Of a stretch of 64,000 nucleotides of DNA, positions 45,134 to 57,441 are shown in pieces. The stretch lies in contig NC_084814.1 in NCBI RefSeq assembly GCF_963583255.1, forward strand, positions 24,016,315 through 24,080,314, in the 5' to 3' direction. A model generated the notes under the pieces. It searched no databases and was not told the DNA's origin. It saw nothing but the letters and a program-made list of their open reading frames with translations. The stretch is from Pyrus communis. Its lineage: Eukaryota > Streptophyta > Magnoliopsida > Rosales > Rosaceae. The position numbers were made by a program, and so were the translations under genes. Every line of letters begins with the position of its first letter. The stretch's first letter is position 1.

Positions 45134-46165
45134 TTGAAATGCGTGAAAATCACAGTTTGATGTGTGCACAAAATTTTTTTTATATTGAAATTCAAGAAAA
45201 TGTTTTTGCATACATGTCAAATTCTGATTGGAAATGATTTCCGCACACTCATTTGCTTGTCCATGCACACTCTTGTTTATTTCTAGCATTTTGATATAAT
45301 AAGTCAAACGAAAATTGAGAGACAAGAATAGACAAAGATGTGCAAAAAGAGAAATTTCCAATCCTTGTTCATTTTCAATGAGAAATGACTATCACAAGTA
45401 AAATGGGAAGTATTTTCCAAGCAGCAATGTGGAATATATGGGTTTTGATATTGTGGTGCGTATAGGGTGCGGTGCCGACAAAAATGTAGCACTCCTCTGC
45501 TGTCTCCCCATACAAGACATGGTTGTGGTGACTACAAAAATGCTGGTAAAAATTGGATGTCAAGGAAACGTGTTTGAATTTAAGTAGCCCTGGTTGGAGA
45601 TTTTAAAAATCATATAAAAAGATCAAAGACAAGAAGTTACAGGGATTTGGTTGACTTTGCATTGTAGTTGTGGACTCAACCCTAAGTGATTGACACCAAC
45701 TGCATAGCAGCTTCTAAGTTCCATCTCTGAAAGTACTTGTACCAGACATTGTAATTTTAAGTCAATCTCCTTCCCTCTTGTAATTCACAATCAAAACATC
45801 AAAACCAAATCTCATGGCAATTTTGAGATGAATAGTTTTTCTTCGCAAGCAATTTACTTCAAATACGAAGGCGGAGCGAAATCATATTCTCTGTACATTT
45901 TGAATAGCAGAAAAAGAACAATGCTTTGAGAGTTGAACGCAGACGTAAATTGGAAGACAAGAACAGCTTCTCTGTATTCCATCTTCACTCAGCATTACGT
46001 CTCGGCAGTGAAAATCTAATTCCCATCTGAAAAAGAAACTCCATTGAAATTGAAACAGAATGATTTCCATGCGCAAATGTGGTATGTGTAGGTTAAAATC
46101 GCAATCCTACCACTGGCAATGCAAATAATTGAGTATAATTATTCAACTTCACCTTAGGATTTTCC
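45134..46165. other. Intergenic region, no gene seen
   Basis: Contains the USP 3' flank. Short open frames on the minus strand (45304-45563) show no family resemblance. Confidence 0.5.
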
Positions 46166-46257
46166 TTAGGCATTCCAAGAAGCAGCAGTGTCAATTTCAT
46201 CAACAACCTTCCTCACCTTGTCATGCCCTTTTCCTCTTTGCCTCTTTCTTCTTAAAT
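46166..46257 (-). pseudogene. Orphan terminal-exon-like fragment
   Basis: On the minus strand a splice-acceptor-like AAACAG at 46263-46258 is followed by an open frame, LRRKRQRGKGHDKVRKVVDE then IDTAASWNA, and a stop at 46166. The basic, codon-like composition suggests the last exon of a gene, but no upstream exons are found before the ER-ANT1-like gene. It might be an alternative 3' exon of that gene, a gene relic, or chance. Confidence 0.35.
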
Positions 46258-46461
46258 CTGTTTAAAATATGTGTAAGAATGAATCAAATGAAGAGGTAAC
46301 ACTAGTATACAAATCTGATGTCGTGACATTTACTTGAAAACTGTTTGTCGTGGATCAAACGAATGACCATGTCTATGCGCCATGTCTGGCCTTTCACTTC
46401 AATACTCTTTGATGTAGCTCAAAAGAATAACCTGGTCAATCTATGTGCCACGTCCCGGCCC

Positions 46462-48103
46462 TTACTTCAGAACTCTTTGATGTGGCTCAATAAAATAACC
46501 CTTTCTATACGCAACTCTCTGGAGCTGGTCATATCCTGCAAGTACCCCAGCTCCGGCAACTCCTAGAAGCATATTTGCAGTTACTCCTCGGAACAGTGCT
46601 TTGAAACCCTCAAGGTGAACAATCTCCCGAAATGCATGCAAGGCATTGCGATACTTTGACGGTTGTCCTGACGTTAGCATCATTCTCCGCCGAATGGTAT
46701 CAAATGGATAGGCGCAGACCCCAGAGACTGTTGTAACACTCCAGCCAAGCAAAAAACTAGCCAAAAAATTCCCCTGTAAAAATTCAAACGATATAAACTT
46801 TGAGGCACGGGATCATTTGAGGGTTTTCAAGGAAAGCACATTGGTAGTAAGAACCAATGATTTAGACAAATGCGAATACATTCCTTTTTGAATTGTTCGG
46901 GTAATATTGAGATGCTCACCTCCAAAGGACCAACCAAAACAATAGGCTTCATGGTGTCATAAATCCCAAAGTACATTCCTCGATACATTGTAATTCCAAT
47001 AATTGAAGCCCCAAAACCTCGATAGAGCCCCACTATTCCATCACTTGATAAGGTTTTACAGTAAACATCTAGAATCCCTCTGAACTGGTGTTGACCACTA
47101 ACTGCAGACCCCCTCCCATCGGTGCCTAGCCGCGTACGGGCATAGTCTAGATGATATAGAAATAATGAAGTAGTTGCTCCAGCAGCACTTCCTGAAGCCA
47201 CATTTCCAGCAAACCACATTATGTACCCATCTTTCTCTTTTGAGCAGCCAAAGATGCTTTTGAAGTAACCTCTAAATGCAAAGTTGAAAGCCTACAAGCA
47301 TTCCAAATTATGTTCGGCGAGGACTGTCAAAACAGGACATTCATTTGATTTAACACAGCATACCAAAGTTTCCAGGTCTCAAGAAAAATGTAGAATGTGC
47401 AAACTCTCCACAATCTTATGCAATGCCGACTGATGTAATTAAGAAAATAAGTGCTTTTCTATAACAAAGATGGTAAGGTATTCGTAGACTTTTTATCCAA
47501 AACACAAATAGCTAAGACAAATGCGTAAAGCATCCTATTTTTTCATACAACACACGAATACAATCCGAAATTCAGCGAACATTTCTGATAGTCACATCTC
47601 CTAAGCTGAACTGATTTCTGAATAAACCATTTCGGTGCAAGAATCAGCAATTCGACCAAGGGAAAAACGTCTTGAAAAGTTAAGACGCATTCTAAAATTT
47701 GCTTGCTTTAATAGAAAACTAAACAAATACACACTAATACGCAAGCACTCAATAGTTTCACTACACAAGTACAAAAACACTATTTAATCACTAAGAATTG
47801 ATCATTCAATAGTTTCAATGTGGGAGAGTGACGCAGATGAAGTACCTGAGTAGGAAAATATCGAATGACATTGGCCTGGTTGCCTCGCCAAAACGACAAC
47901 ACACCTTCCTCTCTGAACACCCTTGCAAAGCAATCACTAACACCCTTATAAGGTCTCTTAATCTGCCCTCTTTTTATCATCTCTCCCTGATTCTGCAGCA
48001 GAAGCTTCACTCTCTCAATGGGTGCTGCTGCACTCTTTGACACCAATGCTGCCATTCCCCCCATCACAAAATCCACAGAAAACTTCTCAGACTTTGTTGC
48101 CAT
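46462..48103 (-). CDS. ER-ANT1: ER-type ADP/ATP carrier (ER-ANT1-like), mitochondrial carrier family
   Basis: Three exons on the minus strand, 313 aa: 48103-47846, 47291-46920, 46773-46462, GT/AG and in frame. Three carrier repeats are present, with [15 protein letters not shown] near residues 27-40, FPTQ at the exon 1 end, [10 protein letters not shown] in repeat 2 and [11 protein letters not shown] near residues 232-242, the RRRMM signature of ADP/ATP carriers. There is no long N-terminal extension as in mitochondrial AACs. That and the [16 protein letters not shown] start fit Arabidopsis ER-ANT1, which exchanges ATP and ADP across the ER membrane. A longer in-frame start at 48181 would only add residues encoded by the GA microsatellite, so 48103 is chosen. 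Confidence 0.92.

Positions 48104-48110
<7 letters not shown>

Positions 48111-48160
<50 letters not shown>
48111..48160. repeat. CT/GA microsatellite in the ER-ANT1-like leader
   Basis: About 25 units lie eight bases upstream of the ATG on the minus strand. This is the third gene in the window with a GA-rich leader on its sense strand. Confidence 0.9.
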
Positions 48161-48161
<1 letters not shown>

Positions 48162-48959
48162 GACCTGAACAGTTCAAGCAAAAGCAGAAATGAACCAACA
48201 ACCCAATCAAATAGGTGATAAAAATAAATCTTTTAGAAATCAAACCACCACCCCATGAAGGAAAAAAAAAACATATAATGTCATATAAATTTCCAAAAAC
48301 CAACACTTTCCAATCAATTTTCCCTTTCAGTCAAGAAAAAGCATGAAACTTTATATCCCAAAAGCTGCTGGGAAGAATATAAACCAAAAATTAGAGATGG
48401 GTTTTTACATACCTTGAAAATTTATGGAGAGAAATTGAAGGGAGAGAGATGGTGGAGTTGGTGGGTGGGCGTGGTGGGATTGCCCTTTTAGGGACGGATA
48501 ATGGGCTGCTCTCCCACCACCCGAATTACAAAAGCGAATTACAAAAGCGGCTTTTTTCAGAAGTAAAGTTTGGAAATTTGGTGGAATCGCAATTCGCCGT
48601 CGATGACTCGGTTAGCCGGCTTCTGGCTTGGGAGACGACTTTTTGGGTCGTTGGATTATGTGGATAAAAAACAAAACTGAAAGACAAAAAAACAGAAATA
48701 AGTTGCGTTTGGTAGCTAAGAAAAAGGCAGTTTAGTCAAACACGGCCTTGACTAAAATTGGCAACATCTTGAAGTGGTACAACCAAGATTGAGCTATCAA
48801 GATTAGAATTGATAAATGAACTACTTTTTAGTTTAAATTGCATTTTGAGTTGTCATAACTCATTACTTCAGTCTATATTAACATCTTCGTTAAATGAAGT
48901 GATTAATTTGTCAAAAAAACATCATTAAAAAATGATCATGTAATCGTTCACTTAACAAT
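48161..48959. other. Upstream region of the ER-ANT1-like gene
   Basis: Probable 5' leader intron and promoter. CATACCTTGAAAATTTATGG near 48409-48428 could be a donor site on the minus strand, meaning an intron in the leader. ACAAAAGCG is duplicated at about 48527-48550. No other gene is seen. Confidence 0.4.
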
Positions 48960-48974
48960 TTAGCCCCGTCTTCT

Positions 48975-49290
48975 GTTCTTCACAGGCCAACTCTCTACAA
49001 TGGCAAAACCTTCAACCGCACTTGCACTCCTTGTGCAGCTCAGGACATGACATGTTACGACTGCGACTAGTGCAGGCCGGACACTAAGAACACACTTCTT
49101 TCTCCCCCTGTTTGTCTCCGGCCAACTCGCTTCACTGGCGGAACCCGCAACCGCACTTACACTCCTTGTGCAGCTCAGGGCATTACGTGCTACGACTGCG
49201 AGTAGTGGAGGCCGGACGCTAATTAAGAACACACTTCTTCGCGCGCTCTGCCTGTTCATCTCCGGCCAACCTGCTTCAATGGCGTAACCT
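48975..49290. repeat. Triplicated unit of about 140 bp with Cys-rich frames
   Basis: Two good copies and one partial copy share GGCCAAC, ACCGCACTT-CACTCCTTG, TGCAGCTCAGG, ACGACTGCGA and GGCCGGAC-CTAA. One plus frame reads NRTCTPCAAQDMTCYDCD and NRTYTPCAAQGITCYDCE, each ending at a stop. A minus frame of 117 codons runs through all units but looks compositional. The units may derive from a small Cys-rich protein gene; family not recognised. Confidence 0.55.
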
Positions 49291-49835
49291 GTACCGTAAC
49301 CCCGGATCCTCATCGTGTGGAACCTGCATTGTTGAAGGGGATAAACAAACTGTAGCAGAACCTTTTATTACTCAGATTTTTTATTTTTCATAGTGCAGGC
49401 AACGAAGAGAAGCACATCGGATCTCCTAAAAGTGACCCGACAATAGTTAAATTTAAGGTTTGCTCGAATCTAGTGACTTTGCTCGAATCTGCTATCTAGT
49501 TTGTTAATAGTTAAATTTAAGGTTTTGCTTGTCGGTTCAGACTCCATAGCTAACACTTGAGGTGCAATAACTGGTTGTTAGAGACACCCTAGCTACCCGA
49601 CAATGCCAATTGTGTATGCAAACGCTACTTCAGATTTTGGGTAGATGAAAACCATAATTGTAGAAGGGGAGCAGGAAATCGAACCCAAAATTCGAGTACA
49701 TGAGTAAATACTCGTCATAATTATATTGGAACACTTTTTGAAAGTTCGAGATACATTGATCAATCACTTTTATGCATAAATTTTTCAAGTGCTTTTATAA
49801 ACTTTTCTAAGTGTTTTTATAACCCATAAGCACCC

Positions 49836-50637
49836 ACTACAAGAAAAGTGAGCAACAACTATCATAATTAATAACTATTTTGGTAGTTGTTGCTGAGGTA
49901 ACAATAATGTTGCCCATGAGAAAATTGTAACAAAAAATTCAAATATATATTCAACTATACTATTTGCTCCTTTGTAATCAAGTCACGAGTTTAAGTCGTG
50001 GAAACATTCTTTTAAAACAAGGGTAAAGTTGTGTACGATCAGGATGGATGGAAATAGGGACCAAAATGGTACCAGGACCACCCAAGTCCAAAAAATATAC
50101 ATATGAAAGTCTTCCAAGGAGCTTCCTAATGTTGGTACGAGTCTTTTTTTTTTTTTTTTTTGCATACTAAATGTTTCATGTAATGCATACTAGGCATATC
50201 TCGACAGATGCATTGACAACACTCACAAAATTCTCTCTCTATCACTCATTAGATTGTCTCGGCATATACTAATATATGTTGACATGTGTGCAACAAGCTC
50301 ACAAAATGTTCAATGAAATGTCTTAGTGAATAAATTGATTTTTTTTTTTTTTTTTGCGCTCTTCATGCTCTGTTTTTATCTAAAAAACTTGTATTTAACA
50401 TTGGGACCCACTAAGATTGAAAATCTTAGATCCACCACTATGTACAGTAAACGTTCCCCTCCTGACCATCATAAGTAGTAGAAAACCTTGTTGGCTTGAG
50501 AGTGTATTAGTCACCATTGATGTGTACCTATTATCTACTTTTTGGCACAATTTTCTCATTTTCAACGTCATTATCACCCGGCAACAATTACCAAAATAAT
50601 TACTAATTATGATAGTTTTGCTACTTTTCTTATAGTG
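49836..50637. mobile_element. CACTA-type non-autonomous element
   Basis: It begins CACTACAAGAAAAGTGAGCA and its reverse-complement end is CACTATAAGAAAAGTAGCAA. The inverted arms continue for about 45 bp through ACTATCATAATTA. The flanking triplets are ACC and ACT, a 3-bp duplication with one mismatch. At 802 bp it lacks transposase. An inner segment, CACGAGTTTAAGTCGTGGAA near 49985, resembles a tRNA-derived SINE B-box region. The outside flanks pair as an older AAGCACTT-type foldback. Confidence 0.8.
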
Positions 50638-51757
50638 ACTTCTAAATCAGTAAAATTTGATCTTAAATATTATGAAAGCATTAACCATCTAAAAAGATTG
50701 TCTAAAAAGTGCTTAAAATCTTTGTAAAAACACTTTTAAAAAAACCCGTAGCATATTTGTATCAACCTATTAGTTTCTTAACAATGTGAACAATCAATGT
50801 GAATAAAAAGTTCGAACTCATAACTTTTTTCTGTATTACAAGGACAAAGAGCAATACCACCGTACTCTAACTTGGCCTGTAAGGGTCATTGGAAATTAAA
50901 TCTAAAAATATTACAATAAAGCATCATTAATTGCATGGTAATAAGTAAACTTCAAGCATTCGTTCGAATTCATCGAGAAACGCAAAATCACACAGAGATC
51001 ATATGAGAACAAATTCTCAAATCATATATTGAGACAGAGAGTATGATGCTCTTGAGTTGATTGTATCACTTAATCACTATCAAGATCTCATAACACCAAA
51101 TGAAGTATATTTAACAAATTAAACCGCTATCAAATCATATATATTGTTCATTAATACATAACCATTGGTACATACATGTAGTTAAAAAAAAAAAAAAAAA
51201 AAAAAACCAGAAATGGGTAGATTTGCATAATTGCATGGCAAAATTTGTGGAAATTAATATGATCGCAACCTTCTTATTTGGGAATTTACAGGAAAAAAAT
51301 CACATGGTCTGATGCGGCGGACTTTGTGACTGTTTTATTTTCCCTCCCCAAAACTTATCACACACCATCTGCAATCTCTTGTCTGGTTAATATCTTCCGC
51401 ATTTGCCGAAACACACAGTGCCGACGACAGATCGCAAACTCGATCACTCTTTGCTCCCTCACCCAAGAGCTAAACGCTCTGATTGTTCTTGCCCATCTCT
51501 TCAAATTTTCGATTGATTCGAAGCTGCCCGCCAAAGAGTGGGAGGAAAATACTGATTCGAAGGTGTGATTTCTGCGTAAAGGTTGCGTTTTGATCCATTT
51601 TTTGGGTTAAAGACGGCATTTGGCGGATGCCCAAGTGAGCAAAAACCGAGCTGATATGCCTGGAGGGCGGTTTGCGGTGGTTCGTTGATCGAATCTGGGA
51701 CATGTGTCGGTGCGGATTTGTGATTTGGTGGTGAATTGTGGAGGAAATTAGTCAGAG
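50638..51757. other. Upstream region of the GAUT11-like gene
   Basis: AT-rich with a long A run at 51184-51206. The rightmost 400 bp become GC-richer and look like promoter and 5' leader. No other coding frame is convincing. Confidence 0.5.
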
Positions 51758-54700
51758 ATGCGGAGGCGGGCGGCCGAGTATCGGCGCCCGGTTCGACGGA
51801 AGTTTTCGAATTGGATCTGGGCGCTTTTTGGGATCTTCTCCGTTGCAGGCCTGGTTTTGTTAGTTGTGAACCATAACCAGCATGAAGATCGGGTCGAACA
51901 ACCCGTGCTGGTATGATTGCTCAGCTCTCCCATTGCTGCTTCTGCGTGTGTGTCTTTGATCTTGATTAGATAAACTGCGTGTTTAAGTAACATTTTAATT
52001 TGGTGTTGGTGGATGGAAATTTGGTATGCTTGAACTCTGTTGTTTAAATCTATTTGAGGTTGTTTGATGGCGAAATTTCGGATGAAGTATCGAAATGCAA
52101 AAATTGGGGTTTTTTCTCGTTTGGTTAGACATTCTGTTGGGTTGGAATGTTGATATATGCAGTCAGGGTGTATATAATCCTTTTGTGAGTGGATCTCTAG
52201 TTGCTGGCATTTAGGAAGGAGCTCAACAGTCCTGTAGCGGTAGCAATTCCGGCTGAATCAATTGTCGCTTTGTTATGATATGATCTTTTGATTTCTGGCT
52301 GTTACTGTTAATATTATGTTTCTGATTTCAAGTCTGGATTATTTTTATAGTTAGCAGTTCCATTCTCAAGCTAGAGATTATATACGGATTGCAGACAACA
52401 AACGTCCATGCTAGGAGTTCAATAGAGTTTCCATTCTCACTGGTTCAATGTGCAGAACTGTATTTTTACTTGCTGCTGGTTGGGGTTAATTTACCGTTCC
52501 TGTTGTTGGGTGGTAGATTATCTAAGTGGTTGTGGTTTCTACGAGGAGTAAAACAGGCTGCCAGTTGCTTGGTGCCGATTGCTAGACAGAAGTTGTGTGC
52601 CGGGGCATGGATTGATAGACCCCGAACTTCCCTTGTTCATATCTTACCACGGGATGGCCTTCCATGCCCCGAACAGTGTGATTTTGATCATTGGGGAATT
52701 TTTGTACTGGTTCTCCCTTCTTCCTTCTCGTTTTTCTGTTTTTTCCTTTTGCATCTCTTGACTGTTCCTCTATGATCAGTCCTTGCTTTCATTTTGGAGT
52801 TTGGCGTGTGTGCCTTTTCTGGTTGTTCGTTTGGGCTGAGGCCTTAATACATTACACAATTTAAATCTTACGATGGGGTGGATAAAGTAGATTGGTAAGC
52901 ACACACTTTGTTCTCACAAACCCAGATGTATATTGTCGTTATTTGTGATTATTTGATAAACATCTTTTTTTTCGTTTTTATTTTGTCAACTGAATTGTTA
53001 TTTGTTTGTTTGTAGTTATCGTTGCTTTTGTAGGACCTTATGAATCTCATTGGAAAAGTCTTCCATGTGCTACTTCACTTAGAGATCAAACTGTTTCCCA
53101 CATTTAAGTTCCTGCCAAATTATATCCTTCGGAGGATAGAACTTCTAATTGACCATTTGACATTGGTTTTATCTATTTGTACAATTGTAACGTGCAACAG
53201 AGAGAGCACAATAAGAAGTGGATGCCACTGGATTTTCATGGTTCCACAATACTGTCTTGTCAACAATCACACATGGTTCTGTGTCCTGTCCTAGGAGATC
53301 CTTTGACAAGGCCATAGATGAGCTTATTGGAATTGTGCAATGTGTTGCTCTTAAACACCTTAGGCGAATTGTTCTTGGACTTTTTCTCGAATGATTAGTT
53401 TTGTTATGGGAAGTTTTTTATTTCCTCTCTAAACACATGATTTATCTAGAGCCAAATTTGTGGTAATACAGCTATATGCATCAAAATGCGTTATCCTATT
53501 GTTATAAAGCATACACTAAATTTTTGCCCTTCATTTATAAAGTTCAGCACTTCATAATTCATTTACTTTCAGTTCCCCTTCTAATGAACGTATTGACTGC
53601 TTCCAATGCATTTGGAATTTTCGTAAGACAACGGTCTGATATTCCTAATTCATTATGTGTTTGTGTTCTAATTAATGCAAGTCCTAAATCATAAAATACT
53701 GTACAGTTAGCTCTCAATTACTCTGATGTGTTTGAGCCTGTGGTGAGGCATGAGAAGCAGAACCATTCCATGCTATTCTCCCCTTCGTGATAACAAAATT
53801 TAGTTGGTCATTAAACAATACTTCATTCCCTTCATCTTTTTTCACGTCTTCTTAAATTTGAGAAAGTTCTAGTCATAAGCTAACTTGAATTAACAATATA
53901 ACACTGTGGGTTATATGCAGCTGAACCTTGACCCTGTCCTCATAGAAGTAATTTGACAGATAATGTCAAAATTTGGATGGTCTCAAGAGGAAAATGTCTG
54001 AACTTGTGTGTTTTTGATAACAGATGATGAATAATCTGTTCATCATTTTTCACATTGAGCCAGCTATTATGGTTAGCAATATTTTCATGCTTTGTAGGTC
54101 ATATTTATGCTCTTATCTTTTGTTTGATTTGTACTGTAGGAATTGGAAGCGAGGTTCTGAATATTGTTATCCTGGTTAGAAAAGTAGATGTTTTTGCTTT
54201 AGTGTTGGAATTGGAAATGAGGTTGTGAATTTTATTATCCTGGTTGGCAAAGTAGACATTTTTGCTTTTCTTAGATCTCCCTTCTCTTAGTATGTAATTG
54301 GACCTTTAAAAAAGTGTATTTCCTCTTAGGTCGATGTGAATTGACTTTTGTTACTTTGTGATGTGGCTTGTCATTTTGTTCAGTGCCTTACTTGAATGAG
54401 ACCGCCCTTTTGCAGGAGAGAAATACGAGACTTGAGCAGGTTGCTCATGAGAGTTTAAATTTTACTGAAGAAATATTGAGTGCTAGATCGTTTTCCAGGC
54501 AGCTAGCTGAGCAAATGACACTTGCCAAAGCTTATGTTATTATTGCCAAGGAGCACAATAACCTTCATCTTGCTTGGGAGCTTAGTTCAAAGATCCGAAG
54601 TTGCCAGCTTTTGCTGTCAACAGCTGCCATGAGGGGGGAGCCTGTGACACTAGAGGAAGCAGAACCAATAATTAAAAGCCTATCATACCTGATATTCAGA

Positions 54701-55870
54701 GCCGAAGATGCACATTATGACATTGCAACCACAATAATGACAATGAAATCCCATATCCAAGCCCTTGAACAGCGTGCAAATGCCGCAACAGTTCAAAGCA
54801 CAGTATTTGGGCAACTAGCTGCTGAAGCATTACCCAAAAGCCTCCATTGCCTAAATGTTAAGCTGACAGCTGATTGGCTTAAAAAGCCATCTCTGCAACG
54901 ACTTGCAGATGAGAAGAGGAATTCTCCCATACTGGTGGACAACAATACCTACCATTTCTGCATATTTTCAGACAATGTGGTTGCCACCTCTGTGGTTGTC
55001 AACTCCACTGTCTCCAATGCTGACCATCCAAAACAGCTGGTCTTCCACATTGTCACAAATGGGATCAACTATGGGACAATGCAGGCGTGGTTCCAAAGTA
55101 ATGATTTCAAAGGGTCCACAATAGAAGTGCAGAATGTTGAGGAATTTTCTTGGTTTAATGCTTCTTATTCTCCTATCATGAAACAGCTCCTTGATGCAGA
55201 TTCGCGAGACTTTTATTTTGGTGGATATCAAGATATGAATGTTGTGCCAAAGCTGCGGAGCCCTAAGTATCTATCTTTGCTCAATCACCTTCGATTCTAC
55301 ATTCCAGAGATCCATCCGCAGCTGGAGAAGGTAGTTTTTCTTGATGATGACGTTGTTGTCCAGAAGGATCTGACCCCACTTTTCTCGTTGGATTTGCATG
55401 GAAATGTGAATGGAGCAGTGGAAACTTGTCTTGAAGCATTTCATCGTTATTACAAGTATCTGAATTTCTCAAACCCAATCATCAGCGCCAAGTTTGATCC
55501 ACAGGCATGTGGGTGGGCCTTTGGTATGAATGTCTTTGATTTAATTGCTTGGAAGAAAGCAAATGTAACTGCACGGTATCATTACTGGCAGGAGCAGAAT
55601 GCCGATGGGACACTTTGGAGGCTGGGCACTCTTCCGCCTGGCCTTCTAACATTTTACGGTCTGACAGAGCCGCTTGATAGGAGATGGCATGTATTAGGAC
55701 TGGGGTATGATCTGAACATTGACAACCGATTGATTGAGAGTGCGGCAGTGGTTCACTTTAATGGGTTCATGAAGCCGTGGCTGAAGTTGGCCATTGGCAG
55801 GTATAGGCCTCTCTGGGAGCGGTATATAAATCAAAGCCACCCATACCTCCAAGATTGTGTCACAAGCTAG
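51758..55870 (+). CDS. GAUT11: Galacturonosyltransferase 11-like protein (GT8 family)
   Basis: Two exons, 535 aa: 51758-51910 and 54416-55870, with a 2.5-kb intron. Exon 1 gives a short basic cytosolic end (MRRRAAEYRRPVRRKFSNWI) and a membrane anchor, WALFGIFSVAGLVLLVV, as in type II Golgi proteins. Exon 2 gives a stem region (SFSRQLAEQMTLAKAYVIIA) and the GT8 domain. KVVFLDDDVVVQKDLTPL, near residues 357-373, holds the metal-binding DDD, and HFNGFMKPW near 498 is the conserved C-terminal HxxGxxKPW motif. GAUT proteins work in the Golgi on pectin homogalacturonan. Length and N-terminus fit GAUT11. The open frame starting at 54368 extends into the intron; the GAG at 54416 follows TTTTGCAG. Confidence 0.92.
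54139..54270. repeat. 67-bp tandem duplication in the GAUT11-like intron
   Basis: Two adjacent copies beginning GGAATTGGAA each contain ATTATCCTGGTT or GTTATCCTGGTT and TTTTTGCTTT. Several substitutions separate them. It is intronic, about 150 bp before the exon 2 acceptor. Confidence 0.75.
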
Positions 55871-56834
55871 AATGTGCTGCTTCTCGATTGCTAGTAATTC
55901 AGATCTCCGAGACTTTTAAACTCTCAATGCCGGAAAATATGGTTCCCGTTATTGTAGTCAGGAGTACAAAATTTTGAAGTAAAGTTTACCAGACAGTTAT
56001 AATTTTTTCTTTTCTTTTCTGCATCATAGTTCCCTGAAAGGAAAAGAGCATTGTTTCTTATACATTTAGAAAGTTTACATGTACCAGGTGAAGAGTTGTG
56101 AGAGCTAAATTGATTTTTGCCTGAGATGGGGTTTTCTTTTCCCCCCTCTCTGCAAGCTGTAGAATTATTTGTTCCTTAGCAGGTGTTTGTAATAATCTTT
56201 CAGCCTCATTTAAGTTATATTATGCAACTGAACCAATTTTTTAGCAGTTCGTTTATTGACATAAACTGCAACATCTGGTTGTCTTAGTGGAGTTGATTTT
56301 TTTTATTTTTTATTTTATTATTCTTTTCCTTCTACAATGACTTGAGAAGGAAGAAATGAATTCTGTTAGATATTGTTAATTAACTATTCATTTGCCGCCA
56401 CTCGTAAGTTGAAGTTGTTAGGTTTGATGAGTTTGATTCTAATTAATTATAGTTTGTTCATCGTTTGGCTTATTCCAAATCTCTCATTTTCAGCCTTAAA
56501 GAATGGGAGATTCGAACAAATTGAGAGTTGGAACCAAGTAACATGTATATTCATGATGAATTTTATTTATTTAGCATGTATATATGACTAAACGATCTTC
56601 AGTTCATATAAGCTGTTGTAGAGATAATCTTTCAATGATGATTAAGAAGCAGAACAGTTTCAATTCATATGATGAAAATATATTATTCACAATTGGTGGA
56701 TAAGGCAGTGCAGCCTATGGGGTGATTGCAAGTATATTTAATTTCAGCCATTAAAATGGTATCTCTCAATCCAATAAGGAAGTTTATATAGTGCCAATGA
56801 TATTCCTCCACCATGTAAAAAGCTTCCAAAACCT
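55871..56834. other. GAUT11-like 3' flank and intergenic DNA
   Basis: Probable 3' untranslated region followed by AT-rich DNA. No further gene is seen before the sulfotransferase relic. Confidence 0.5.
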
Positions 56835-56839
56835 GTGAA

Positions 56840-57441
56840 CTTTGTGTGCTGCATCCTGAGGTGCAGTTGCCGCAACCGGAAAGATGTTCTTATTTCCAAG
56901 TGGAGGTACATGAACGAATTGAGGCCCAAGGAACTTGAATCCCTCTCGCTAGAAGAAGCGTTTGAGCTTTTCTGTCGAGGAGTTTCCGACGTTGGACCCT
57001 TTTGGGATCATGTGTTAGGCTACTGGAAAGCAAGATCGGAATTTCCCGACAAAATATTGTTCTTGAAATATGAGGAAATGATAAAGGATCCCATTGTTCA
57101 TGTGACGAGATTGGCTGAGTTCCTCGGCCAACCTTACGCGGCGGAGGAAGAGAGCAAAGGGTTGGTGCACCAAATTGTAAAGCGTTGAAATTTGAGCAGT
57201 TTGGAAGTTAATAAAACCAGCAGGCCTAAGCAACAGCTTCCTCAGCATGTTTCTTTTTTTTTAGTACAACGATAGACTTTATACTAAGAGAAGGGAGGAG
57301 TTCGGCTATCCAAGCATAGTTTTAATAAAGGGAGAAGTTGGCGATTGGAAGAACTATTTCACAGATGAGATGGGAAAGAGTCTAGATCAGATCACAAGTG
57401 ACAAGTTGAATGGTTCTCGTTTGACATTCGGCACTGCTTAG
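56840..57441 (+). pseudogene. Cytosolic sulfotransferase pseudogene (3' half)
   Basis: The 3' half of a sulfotransferase survives. It has CRNRKDVLIS (normally CRNPKDV), LSLEEAFELFCRG, GPFWDHVLGYWKA, FLKYEEM and AEFLGQPY, then a TGA after IVKR where the family has a Cys codon. Further frameshifts follow, but FGYPSIVLIKGEVGDWKNYF and a plausible end at 57441 remain. The N-terminal PAPS loop is missing. It is closest in pattern to the sulfotransferase at 58140-59192, in the opposite orientation. Confidence 0.88.

Noticed and set aside
48104..48181. Longer N-terminus of the ER-ANT1-like protein (start at 48181)
   Set aside because: It would consist almost only of Arg-Glu repeats from the GA microsatellite; the MATKSEKF start matches the family.
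54368..54415. Upstream extension of the GAUT frame to an ATG at 54368
   Set aside because: GAUT11 proteins have an N-terminal anchor, which is encoded by 51758-51910; the segment before GAG at 54416 ends in TTTTGCAG and is intronic.
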